Shown here in pieces: positions 10,901 through 19,225 of a stretch of 64,000 nucleotides of DNA; within the stretch, counting starts at the first letter, position 1, and each line of letters starts with the position of its first letter. Position numbers and translations under genes: made by a program. Origin of the DNA: Blasia pusilla (taxonomy: Eukaryota > Marchantiophyta > Marchantiopsida > Blasiales); contig CM114275.1 of NCBI GenBank assembly GCA_050084515.1, forward strand, positions 5,890,001 to 5,954,000, read 5' to 3'. The notes under the pieces were generated by a model that was not told the DNA's origin, did not search any database, and saw only the letters and a program-made list of their open reading frames with translations.

Positions 10901-12375
10901 TTAGATAGTAAGAAGAGTCACATCATGGTAGGGCTCTGATTTGGCAATAGAGATAGGGACTGATTTGCTGATTGTGTACAAGCTGAAATCATGGATGGTC
11001 TAGCTGATGCTAGCTCTGACTTTGTACAAGGAGATACTTCTGCTGGTCAATCATATTCTCAGCATAACAGATATCCCTCTCATCGATTTCCTCTATGCTC
11101 CTCTATATCCTAGCTTCTAATCTACCAATCCCCGTGCTACACGGATATGGATCCTCCCCATCTCTGAGACCCATCCAAGAAAACATCTGCAGAAATGCAT
11201 CTTGCATCAAACCCTTCAAAAGCCCTCTGATCTCTTTCAGCCCTAGGAATCAAACTCATATGTACATAAAAAATCCCTTGCTGAGATGGCGCCACAGACC
11301 ACTCCACCTAAAGAGCTTGAGATATGCACATCTTAACTGCAACGGCCCTTCAGTAAGCAAAGATTTATCCGATTTACCCTACAGCAGGAAACGGTTTAAT
11401 ACCCTATGCAGAGCAGCAGCAGCAGCACTCCTTGTAATGAAAATGTGTGTTAGGAGGTCTACATCAATCTGTAGATCTTAGCACAGTAATCCCAAGTTCT
11501 CCATCAGAAACATTTTGGTTGCTCTGGTAATGGTAGTGGTAGTAGTAGTAGTAAGGAAGAATCTTGCGAAATGCATCCTTCTCGACACATTAATCCCCAG
11601 TCCTCAATGAAAAAATCAGTTCATTTGCCCAGCAGTAGTACTGAGAGAATTTCGCAGGCAGTGCCCATGAATTTGTAGATCTCGACTACAGTAATCCGAA
11701 GTTCGCCTTCAGGAAACGGATTACTCGCTCTCTGGTTACTAGTAGTAGTACTAGTAACTGTGGAAGTGATAAGAAAGGGTTCCGAATGGTGGGTCTCCAC
11801 ACAATAAGAACGAGCTTTACAGGCAGTGTCTGTGAATTGTGGGTCTCGACACAGTAATCAGATCTTCTTTATCAAGTGGATGAATTGCTCCACGGAGATT
11901 GCAACAGGGTCAGCAGCATCAGCAGTACTACCAAGGAGAAGTTTTGCAGGCAGTGTCTCTGAATTGTGGGTCTCGACTCCATAGACAGGAAAATGGTGAC
12001 GCTGCAGACTGACGCAGAGGAGATGTTCAGAGAGAGCAGGAGGATACCTATAGCGCAAGCTATAATGACGAAGGTGAAACACGCCTTGTTTTGATTGAGA
12101 AGCTCTGTTTTCCTGTCATATCGAACTCTCAATCCTGGAATTCTCTCCTCCGCATAGACAGGAACGGAGGAGTACATCGTGGTACCGTAATAAACGTCTC
12201 TGTGATAGTTGGGGCCGTAATGGTGATTGTAGTCCCCACCAGAGCCCCCAGCACCACCTCCACCAAAGTTGAAGGTCCCACCGGTAGATCTCCCATGGTC
12301 AGAGGACGAAGAATTGAAACCCCCACCACTACCACTGCCCCCGCCTCCGAATCCTCCTCCACTGCTGATCGTCAT
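1937..12375 (-). CDS. APD-type transmembrane RING E3 ubiquitin ligase, ten exons
   Basis: Predicted membrane-anchored ubiquitin ligase of the ABERRANT POLLEN DEVELOPMENT (APD1-4) type; in Arabidopsis these act on endomembranes in pollen mitosis. Exons read from canonical splice sites: 12048-12375, 5838-5944, 5606-5725, 4592-4688, 3826-3888, 3444-3526, 3123-3266, 2692-2761, 2304-2580 and 1937-2015. Phases agree throughout and give 455 residues. Visible parts: a Gly/Ser-rich N-terminus (1-50); a first membrane segment (about 98-118); a lumenal region with family blocks GPILYEF and EYYYFLNKGS; a second membrane segment (about 329-349); and a C3HC4 RING with Cys403, Cys406, Cys418, His420, Cys424, Cys427, Cys439 and Cys442, ending CPICRQPIAEVKKIFDT. 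Intron 1 (5945-12047) holds a whole copia element in opposite orientation; without it the intron would be about 1.5 kb. The acceptor of exon 2 and the exon 1 donor are inferred from phase and hydrophobicity. Confidence 0.86.
6444..7127 (+). repeat. 5' terminal repeat of the copia element
   Basis: Begins TGTTGAAATTTG, typical of plant copia LTRs. A TATATAAT box lies at 6671-6678, a plausible promoter. The stretch matching the 3' copy runs past a possible classical LTR end (CACATCA, 6984-6990) and primer-site-like TGGTAGGGCT (6991-7000). It ends inside gag codon 24. The true LTR end is therefore uncertain: 6990, or 7125-7126. Confidence 0.85.
7056..7829 (+). pseudogene. copia gag, frame broken at the zinc knuckle
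   Basis: Open frame of 257 codons whose ATG lies inside the direct-repeat unit. Residues from about 45 carry the LDGGNYREWS-type N-terminal motif and the UBN2-like capsid fold of plant copia Gag. A CCHC zinc knuckle begins with CYICAEKGH, but the frame shifts in an A run near 7811, so the last cysteine is in another frame. Gag packages the element RNA in a cytoplasmic particle. The frame appears non-functional as written; a base-calling error is an alternative. Confidence 0.85.
7830..10290 (+). pseudogene. copia pol remnant: protease, integrase, partial reverse transcriptase
   Basis: Domains recognisable in successive frames: an aspartic protease start (WWVDS, then GATSHVC, about 8025-8055); a GAG-pre-integrase HxxxH-CxxC region (8440-8560); an integrase core with its DDE-type residues in IHSDVCGPM, the FVDDKS stretch and DSPHQNGVAERLN (8617-8940); and a reverse transcriptase with KARLVAKGFNQ, DVKTAFLNG, ALYGLKQAPR and YVDDLLM (9830-10270). 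No RNase H follows. The frame changes at about twelve places (near 7811, 8041, 8274, 8612, 8998, 9264, 9480, 9716, 9725, 9745, 9838 and 10275). Wherever I could judge, the change is the loss of one base in a short G or A run. As written, no full polyprotein can be made. Confidence 0.9.
10379..11062 (+). repeat. 3' terminal repeat of the copia element
   Basis: Copy of 6444-7127 at a constant offset of 3935 bp with no indels; every stretch I compared is identical. It includes the gag ATG (10991) and its first codons, then passes into flanking DNA after CTCAG at 11062. Confidence 0.9.
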
Positions 12376-13219
12376 CCGCTCGTTTCGAATGTGACGACGT
12401 CTGCATCGTCAAACACTGACGTCAAACCGAAGCCCAAAACAGAGCAAGCAACTGACTCGAAACGAGAGCACTGAAGCGTTCCTTCCCACAAGTTTCCCAT
12501 ATAACCCTCAACCTAAGAGAGTAGCATCCAGCCGCACCTGTGTGCGGGGAGTAGCAGTTGAATGAATGCAGAGAACTGGACGGGGAGATCGAAACGAGCA
12601 GACGGAAGTGTTACTTCTCCCCAAACCTACCAAGCGTTCAATCTCAGTTCCACACAAGACTGTACAGGATCTGACAGTCCTCCTCTACCGGAGGAGAGAA
12701 GCACCCAGTAATGGAGCCGAAAGAATTCAGAAGCCTTGAAGATGGAGTCGAGAACAGGACAGGATAGGGAAGGAAAGGAAATAATTACACAGGTCCTCTT
12801 CTGAATCGAGCTTCTTCTTCCTCACAAAGCTGCATCAACCTTCTCCTCTCTCACTCTCACTCTCACTCTCCCTCACTCTCACTCTAACTCCCACAAAACC
12901 CCAATTCCAATCCTCCACCGACTCTCCCTGGGACTTGCGATCCAAGCAACCCAACCAGTGAGTGTGCCCAATCGGATCACCACCCGCCCTAGTCCCTACC
13001 ACCGCGCAAAGGGTAACACCGTTGGCTGATGAGCAGCTCTACTCAACTTCCAAACCAAGCCTCCTCCTCTGCACACCCTATCATTTCATGGGAACAGGCA
13101 GGAAAAAAAAAAGTCAAGGACAATGGATACACCGATATAAGCGGATAGGCAGGGAGGGGCGAGGGGCGACAGCAGTTGGCCTCACACGGATGGATCCACA
13201 GTGCAGAGAGGATGAGCCC
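12376..13219. promoter_or_regulatory. upstream region of the APD-type gene, with CT-rich tract
   Basis: This is the probable 5' UTR and promoter of the minus-strand RING gene. A pyrimidine tract with repeated CTCTCA units lies at 12847-12887, so the gene's sense strand reads GA there. No clear TATA box was identified. Confidence 0.35.
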
Positions 13220-13395
13220 GAAATTCGCTGCAGATCTCATTCCATCCCTTGAGGAGCGGAGAGAAACAGAGCGGTTGATGGGCACTGAATTCGCATCAGA
13301 TCTCACTCCATCCCCTGAGGAGTGGAGAGGAAGAGACGGGTTGATGGGAACTGAATTCGCATCAGATCTCATTCCATCCCCTGGGGGGCCTCAGA
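13220..13395. repeat. 66-bp tandem repeat, about 2.7 copies
   Basis: Copies start at about 13220, 13287 and 13353. The core is GAATTCGCATCAGATCTCA followed by TTCCATCCCCTGAGGAG and a GTTGATGGG block. The last copy is cut short by unrelated sequence. The 66-bp period is a multiple of three and leaves a frame open, but no known domain is encoded. Confidence 0.8.
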
Positions 13396-15076
13396 GGGGA
13401 TCCGGAATGCTCAGCAGACCCCTTGTGGATGCATTGTGAGAAATCCTAGAGCTCATCAGCCTGATCCCATGTCTGCACATCGGGGAGAGGAAAGTGTGCG
13501 ACAAGCTGGATTCGTCAAGAGGGTTGCAGGATATTCCAGATCTCGGGCTTTCAGTCGGGGAGAGGAGTGTGGAGAAGGAAAATCACTGAACAGAGAGGCA
13601 AAAATTCCAGAGTGGTACCATGGGCAGTCAGAGGGGATAGAGAGGAATGTGTGCCATGCTGGATAAGTGAAGAGGTCCCATTCTTCATGTGGGAGATCTG
13701 GGGGGGAGATTCCAGATCTCGCTCTTTCGATGTGGAAGAAATGCGTGAGGCTGGGGGAGCTGGAAGGAAATCCAAGCCTGATGCTTCGTGGTGAGTTCTC
13801 CGACCTGTCTGGTGTACCTGGACCTCAGATTATTGGTGGGGACCAAGATTTTGAAGATGGAAGAATTAATTCCCAGATTGTAGAAGCATTGTGCTGAAAC
13901 CCAGATCTCGAACTCTGGAAGTGCAAGGAATGCTTGAAGCTGCACTCGCAAAATAATCCTAGCCTCTTACAAAATGCAGTTGAAAAGCCGACGCTCAAGG
14001 ACTGTGGGACTCTGCGAACAAGTTTGAAATGATGGTGGATGGCGCAGCTTTGCTTCGATGCTGGTCAGGGTTCCCCTGGGTCGGATGAAAGGCATGGGGT
14101 CTGCTTATTCAGACTGGCAGGGACGGGATTCCAATAGTTGTGGTAATTGCTGTGTTTCTTTCGTAGTGAACAGACCACATCGACTGAATTTCAGAATTGC
14201 GAGGATTGCTGTGCTCACTCTATCGTGAACAGATCAAATCGACTGAAATGCACACTTGCGAGGGTGACTGTTCTCGTTGTGTCATAAGTAGATGAAAAAC
14301 AAATCAACAGAGTTGTCAGAATTTCCAAAATCACCATGCTAATTCCTGTGTGCACAGAATGCTCACCCTGGTGGAGGGTCCGGGTCCAGTTACACGGCCC
14401 TTGTATTCAGTTTTTCTCTTCGATACCAGGACACACGGTTTGACCTCGATTCAAGCTAGGTCCATAGCCTGACACGGTATCATTCCTGGTGGACATTCCA
14501 CCACAGACCTTGAGGAGAGATAAGTGATCACACCGAGTGTGAACCACTGTCTCGTTGCAACTAGTGCTAAGAATTTAGCCATGTGCAGAGCGCGTGCTGT
14601 CTCCTCTACCCTCGCAACATTCCGATGGACAGTTTGTGTGACCTGGTAGGAAGAGTTGAAGGTCTTCTTCCACTGCAGAATTCAGTCTCTTTCAGAGACA
14701 AGACAGGGTGGTTCGCCATGCACAGAGCTTGTAAAGAGCGAGAGTTGTGTGCAGTAATAGCATCAAATTATGCTGATAAACATTTGTAGGAAGGATGGTG
14801 TTGACTATGGACTTTCATACTCGGAATAGGAGCACCGTTGCTTGGTGCCTGGGTTTGAGCGTTCATCACAAATACAATTACATTTGCTCTGCATCTGATG
14901 CATAATTCATAAATCCTGGTGTGGTTACTTGGCTAGCCACAACAAATTCCTGCTACACAGACTCAGAGTCAAAACCAACACAAGTCCGACAGAATTGATC
15001 ATGCACGAGCTGACTCTTGGTATATATATACTCTTTCCAGGGATACGGATTTCTTTAGCAAGAGACTCTGAACTCA
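13396..15076. other. intergenic, no gene recognised
   Basis: Several short open frames (for example 14583-14789 plus) lack family signatures and codon patterns. The right end contains the 3' UTR of the minus-strand SICKLE-like gene. Nothing else can be supported. Confidence 0.5.
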
Positions 15077-15859
15077 TCAAATCTTATCCATCCTAGCCTC
15101 GAGCTGCTTCCACGGGTCCTCCATCATAGACTTTTTGTAGTACAGTTGCGGTTGGTCCCTTGCTGAAGATGCTCGATCCCCTCTGCCATGCCCCCTTCCA
15201 AATCCACCTCTGTTTACATTTCCCCAAGAGACTGGAGCACTCCCAGACCATGAGTCGTTGGTGACATGTCCTCTTCCTTGCCCTGGAGACCTGGGATAGC
15301 TTCCTGCAGGACTGCTGCTGCCAGAGCTTCGGCCGCGTCCTGCAGGACTGTTGGAAGCAGCTCTTCCACCGAAGCCACAGTCCATTCCTCGTCCTAGTGA
15401 TTGATTGGAGAAATGCGGGTGATGATTCATGGGTGGAGGAGCCGCATGAAGTTGGGGAGGTTGATATGGTATAGGCTGCCATCCCGAAGCTGACGGGGGA
15501 GGATGGTGTGGTGGTGGTATGAACATCAGGGGAGACGGCTGAAAATGGTGAGGAGGCGGTGGCCCAGAGGCAATTCGCCATTGGGGAGCGCTGGTGATTA
15601 ACGGTCCTTGTGAAGAACCTCCAAAGTGAATTGGCCTTCTTCGCTTGGCACCAGTGAAAGCTGTTAGAGGATCTGTGTAGAAATCGAAGCCCGAGGGCTT
15701 TACCAGTTCCTGTGCAGTGGTGGCTGGTGAATCCATGGGGTTTGCGAGGCCGAGTGGATTGATGATGGCGGAAGAAGGTGCAGTAGCATCATCACCCTCC
15801 AAAGCTGCTTGCTCGCGCATTGCCTCCAACCTCTGCCGCCTTTGCTGCACATCTTCCAT
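15077..15859 (-). CDS. SIC: SICKLE-like proline- and glycine-rich nuclear protein, single exon
   Basis: A 260-residue frame without introns. It resembles plant SICKLE, which in Arabidopsis affects microRNA biogenesis, intron-lariat turnover and stress tolerance in the nucleus. Supporting features in order: a charged N-terminal block MEDVQQRRQRLEAMREQAA (1-19); the block FDFYTDPLTAF (about 58-68) followed by basic KRRR; a Pro/His-rich middle (about 95-150); an Arg/Gly-rich RGRG region (about 160-235); and the C-terminal block YYKKSMMEDPWKQLE. These N-terminal, FDxYTDP and MxEDPW blocks are what I recall as family hallmarks. The protein is shorter than my recollection of the Arabidopsis one (about 320). 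The start is the first ATG at 15857-15859. The assignment rests on motif memory, not a search; otherwise it is an uncharacterised low-complexity RNA-associated protein. Confidence 0.68.
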   Translation of the reverse strand: MEDVQQRRQRLEAMREQAALEGDDATAPSSAIINPLGLANPMDSPATTAQELVKPSGFDFYTDPLTAFTGAKRRRPIHFGGSSQGPLITSAPQWRIASGPPPPHHFQPSPLMFIPPPHHPPPSASGWQPIPYQPPQLHAAPPPMNHHPHFSNQSLGRGMDCGFGGRAASNSPAGRGRSSGSSSPAGSYPRSPGQGRGHVTNDSWSGSAPVSWGNVNRGGFGRGHGRGDRASSARDQPQLYYKKSMMEDPWKQLEARMDKI

Positions 15860-16179
15860 GACTAAATCTTCCCCCTGCCTCTGCGCCGTGTCTTGTTTCC
15901 AATTCCAAGCGAAGCTTTCGTCTCAAGTTCTCAGAGGAAGAACATCCACCCACCTCGACCGCATCCTGGACCTTTCCTCCATCTCCGACCGCAATTTGTC
16001 CAAAGCTTCCCCATCTGCAACTCGCAGGAGCTATCAAAAAAATGGCAACTTCCACTGAGCTCTTGCACTGGCAATCAGGGGAAGCTCACAGTCTCAGACC
16101 CCACTTCTCTTCAGCGCCGTCTCGAACGACTTCCGCGGCCAGTACAAGTGGAGAAAAGCTTGCCAATCCCACGCTGCAC

Positions 16180-16880
16180 CAGACGCACATCTGGCTTCAA
16201 AATTCACCAAAATCTCGAACCCCAAACTCTAGACCCTCCACATCCCTCATTCCCTTCGACTCCATGGAAAAGAAAGCCCCACATTTCGAATCCCAACCAT
16301 CCGCATTTCACAATCACGCAACGCCCCCACACAAAGCCTAAACCCCGATCTCCCAAGAATCCCGCGCAGCACCACACACACATGTGGCTTCAAAATTCAA
16401 AAGACAGGAATCATGTCCAATCGCCAACCCCAATCTCTACAACCTCCACATCCCTCATCCCCTTCGTATCCATGGAAAGCCCCATACTCCGAACCCCGAT
16501 AAAAATCCACACCCCTCCGCATGTCACAATGACGCGATCCCTGCCACACGAAGCCTAGACCTCAAACTCCCAAGGAATCCCACGCAGCACACCACAGACA
16601 CACTGCCTTCAAAATTCATGGCAACTGCAGACCCCAATCTTTGGACCCTCCAAAGACCTCAGCCCCCACGGACACCATTGAGAACCCGATCAATCCCTAA
16701 AGACCTGCATTCCATAATCATGCGATCCCCCCAAACACAAACAACAGCACACCACAGACACACTGCGTTCAAAATTCATGGCAACTGCAGACCCCAATCT
16801 CTGGAACCTCCAAAGACCTCAGCCCCCATGGACTCCATTGAGAACCCCATCAATCCCTGACACCCGCATTCCATAATCAT
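16180..16880. repeat. degenerate long-period tandem repeat upstream of the SICKLE-like gene
   Basis: Units carrying GGCTTCAAAATTCA or close variants recur at about 16192, 16386, 16605 and 16766. Associated blocks include CCCCAATCTCT, CCTCCA and CCATGG. The spacing is about 160-220 bp and divergence is high. The strand shown is C/A rich. An AATC microsatellite follows at about 16998-17016. Confidence 0.65.
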
Positions 16881-17554
16881 GCGATCTCCCCAAACACAAC
16901 GACCGCGGCGTGCGAAAATCGAGTACTTACTGTTCCCGAATGCCTGATCCGCCCTCCACATGCGCACCATCCACTTCCAAAAGCCGCAGGAAATCAACCA
17001 ATCAATCAATCAATCAGTCGTCCTCCCACCTCCCAGCCATGGCCAAATTCTTGCGGCAACAACTCTGAGTGACATCCATCGCCTCCGGATCACGCGGCGC
17101 GGCAGGAGAAGGAAGTTTCTGATGACCAAGAACTCGCTTCGCTGACAGATCCATGAAAGTCGCTCCGGAGCTCAAGCATCGCAGCGAGGAAAGGATCTCC
17201 CTACCATACGATTAGGTCATTAGACCACGCCACGTTTAGGGCACAAAAATGTATTCTACTATTATTTTACTACGTGCTTCACTTCGATGTAGAGAAGGAA
17301 TTTTGATTAAAATTATTACATTTCATGAGTGTCTAAATTATTATTGAAGTTTGGAGACACTTGATGGAGAAAGAAGGAAATACTTCTAGTGTTAGGGGCA
17401 AGCAAGAAAAAAGTCTTGAATATGTTTGGAGCATTGTTAGTGCCTTCACTCCCTTGCCATGCATAGGAGTGAAGAGGTTAACTATATCGCACACAAATTA
17501 AATTAATTTTCTTTTTGTCTATTAGGTAAGAAACATCTTCTTGTTTCCGGTTGT

Positions 17555-17815
17555 CACATGTTTGCAAATCAAGAAGGCATTCTCCAATAATATATAATCT
17601 AATCATACTATATAATATAAATATATAGTCATGTTTGACATGTGCCAACCGGGCAGCGAGAAAGGGTTTTCTGTTTTCTATTCTACTACCAGCAAGAAAA
17701 TGTTTCCCTTCGATCGGCAGCAAGAAAAAGATTTTATGTTCACTTCCCTTCACTCCCTTGCATGGCATGGGCTACCCACTGGTAAAGACTATTGGAGAAT
17801 GCCTCATCATTTTGC
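17555..17815. repeat. AT-rich repeat with inverted arms
   Basis: The left arm, about 17560-17590 (GCAAATCAAGAAGGCATTCT followed by CCAATA), is matched on the opposite strand by about 17783-17815, which carries TATTGGAGAATGCC. Between the arms, motifs such as GGGCAGCGAGAAA and CAGCAAGAAAATGTTTCCC are repeated. Related sequence occurs at 18318-18425 and 22960-23200. It could be a decayed non-autonomous transposon family. Confidence 0.45.
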
Positions 17816-18209
17816 AGACTCCTCAACTCTCAACACGATTTCACATAAATTCTAATATATAATTTACTATTCTTATTTATTTATGTCCCAATATAATTGC
17901 CCACTCTAACCTCTTCAATTTCTACTCAAAATTACCATGAGCTACATTGATTATCTGCTCAAGGAGTGCTCGCATGCGGATCTATATACATGGTTTGGGA
18001 GGTTGATGTGTTGGACTAATAGATATCGTAGTTAATGGAGGATGATTCATCACTAGCCACTCTAGGACCCCGGATGTACATTCACCCACCCTAAGTGAAT
18101 CCCATCAACATGGACTCTAAATGAACCCAAATCTAGATACGAAAATCTAATAGAGCAAAATACCAATGGAGAGGTGTTGAAATAGAAGAGCATTGTGCAA
18201 TAGGTAATA

Positions 18210-18238
18210 CTAGTAAGGTGCTCGTGCGATGCAAGGAG
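18210..18238 (-). mobile_element. Helitron-like 3' terminus (candidate)
   Basis: On the minus strand a short GC hairpin (arms of CTCGTGC type, one mismatch region) is followed within about ten bases by CTAG and then T. That is the usual layout of a plant Helitron 3' end. The other end was not located, so the call is weak. Confidence 0.3.
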
Positions 18239-18727
18239 AATAAAAAATGTTTGAAGAGCTAATGTAAAACATGAAGGGAAAAGATTAATCATGTCGCGCA
18301 TAAATTCAAAAAAATTTCATGCTGCCCGTAACATGTCAAACATTTTTTTTTCCCATTTTCCACATGTCAAACAAAGATGTGTTTTCAAATCAAGAAAACA
18401 CTCTCCCATAATAATATAAATGGTCATAATAATTCCATATTTTAAACGCATTTTATTAGTATACAATCTGCCCTGCACACTAATAATTATAAGCAAATCG
18501 ATTAATACATCCCACAAAAAATAATTAAAAAGTATTCTTAATGTGGGAAATATTTTCTTGAGAAATTTGTTTGCAAATAAAAGAGCATTTCCTACTAATG
18601 ATGCAAAAGGGGTTATGAGACGGGAAAATAATCCATATGCAGCAGGAGTCTCAGGCCTTTGACTACCTAGCCCTGTAGACTAGGTAAGACCGTGGCCCAC
18701 CCAGGGAGTTGTCGTGCGTCGGTGATC

Positions 18728-18802
18728 GACACGTGTCTCCAAACGGAGGGGATCGGGCAGGACGACAAGTGGCGCGTAGTCGGTGAGGTGAGCCCACGTG
18801 GC
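18728..18802 (+). promoter_or_regulatory. two G-box/ABRE palindromes upstream of the PV42-like gene
   Basis: GACACGTGTC (18728-18737) and CCCACGTGGC (18793-18802) each contain a perfect CACGTG core with extended flanks. They lie 66 bp apart and about 430-500 bp before the ATG at 19226. CACGTG elements bind plant bZIP and bHLH factors, and paired ABRE-type sites usually go with abscisic acid or stress response. Regulation of this gene by them is inferred from position. Confidence 0.5.
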
Positions 18803-19137
18803 AACGGCGGGCTCTTCTGAGTGCGGAGCGAGAGCCCATATGGATCGATATGGATGGAACGATCGATCGATTACTCGTTCGTTCTTACTATCGGAGGCAG
18901 CGCTGAGCGCATCGGAGCAGAGACCAACTTCTTCCATATTTTCTCGAGCGGATTGCCGGCGCTATTCGGAGCTGAAGGAGAAGGAGAGGTGAGATTTTCT
19001 CGCGATTCAACAACTGAAAGATCATCGCGATTCTTTGCTTCAAAGAATCGATGCACGGGTTTGAGTCTTGCGATCGAAGAGAGAGAGAGAGAGAGAAAGA
19101 AAGGGCCGCACTGAAATGGAGTTGCGATTGAATGAAT

Positions 19138-19139
19138 AT

Positions 19140-19189
<50 letters not shown>
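19138..19189 (+). repeat. GA microsatellite in the probable 5' UTR of the PV42-like gene
   Basis: About 50 bp of nearly uninterrupted GA dinucleotides, preceded by a shorter GA tract at 19077-19096, ending about 35 bp before the start codon. GA tracts in plant leaders can bind BPC/GAGA-type factors; that role here is inference. Confidence 0.85.
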
Positions 19190-19192
<3 letters not shown>

Positions 19193-19225
19193 ACTGAAAA
19201 AGTCGGGGGAAGGGCGCAGGAAGAG

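Larger units (their letters stand above)
6444..11062 (+). mobile_element. Ty1/copia LTR retrotransposon, internally deleted, in intron 1 of the APD-type gene
   Basis: A 4.62 kb element with 684-bp direct terminal repeats that look identical by eye. The domain order gag, protease, integrase, reverse transcriptase is the copia order. A purine tract (AAGAGGGAG) immediately precedes the 3' repeat at 10379, as expected for a polypurine tract. AGCAT at 6439-6443 recurs at 11061-11065, overlapping the last two bases of the repeat, and is a probable target duplication. The reverse transcriptase breaks off soon after its YVDD box and RNase H is absent, so about 1 kb of pol is missing. The reading frame is interrupted repeatedly. 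The element lies antisense to the host gene. Identical terminal repeats point to recent insertion, and the missing domains mean it would have had to move with proteins supplied by a relative. Confidence 0.95.
17150..18690. other. AT-rich intergenic DNA with dispersed repeat copies, no gene
   Basis: No coding signature. It contains the inverted-arm repeat at 17555-17815 and a related inverted piece at about 18318-18425. Both share blocks such as TTTGCAAATCAAGAAG, TTTGACATGT and GGGCAGCRAGAAA with 22960-23200. A Helitron-like end lies at 18210-18238. Confidence 0.5.

Noticed and set aside
11105-11145. CCGTG-CTA-CACGG hairpin with a nearby CTAG, a possible Helitron end
   Set aside because: The hairpin-to-CTAG distance (about 20 bases) is longer than usual and there is no other support.
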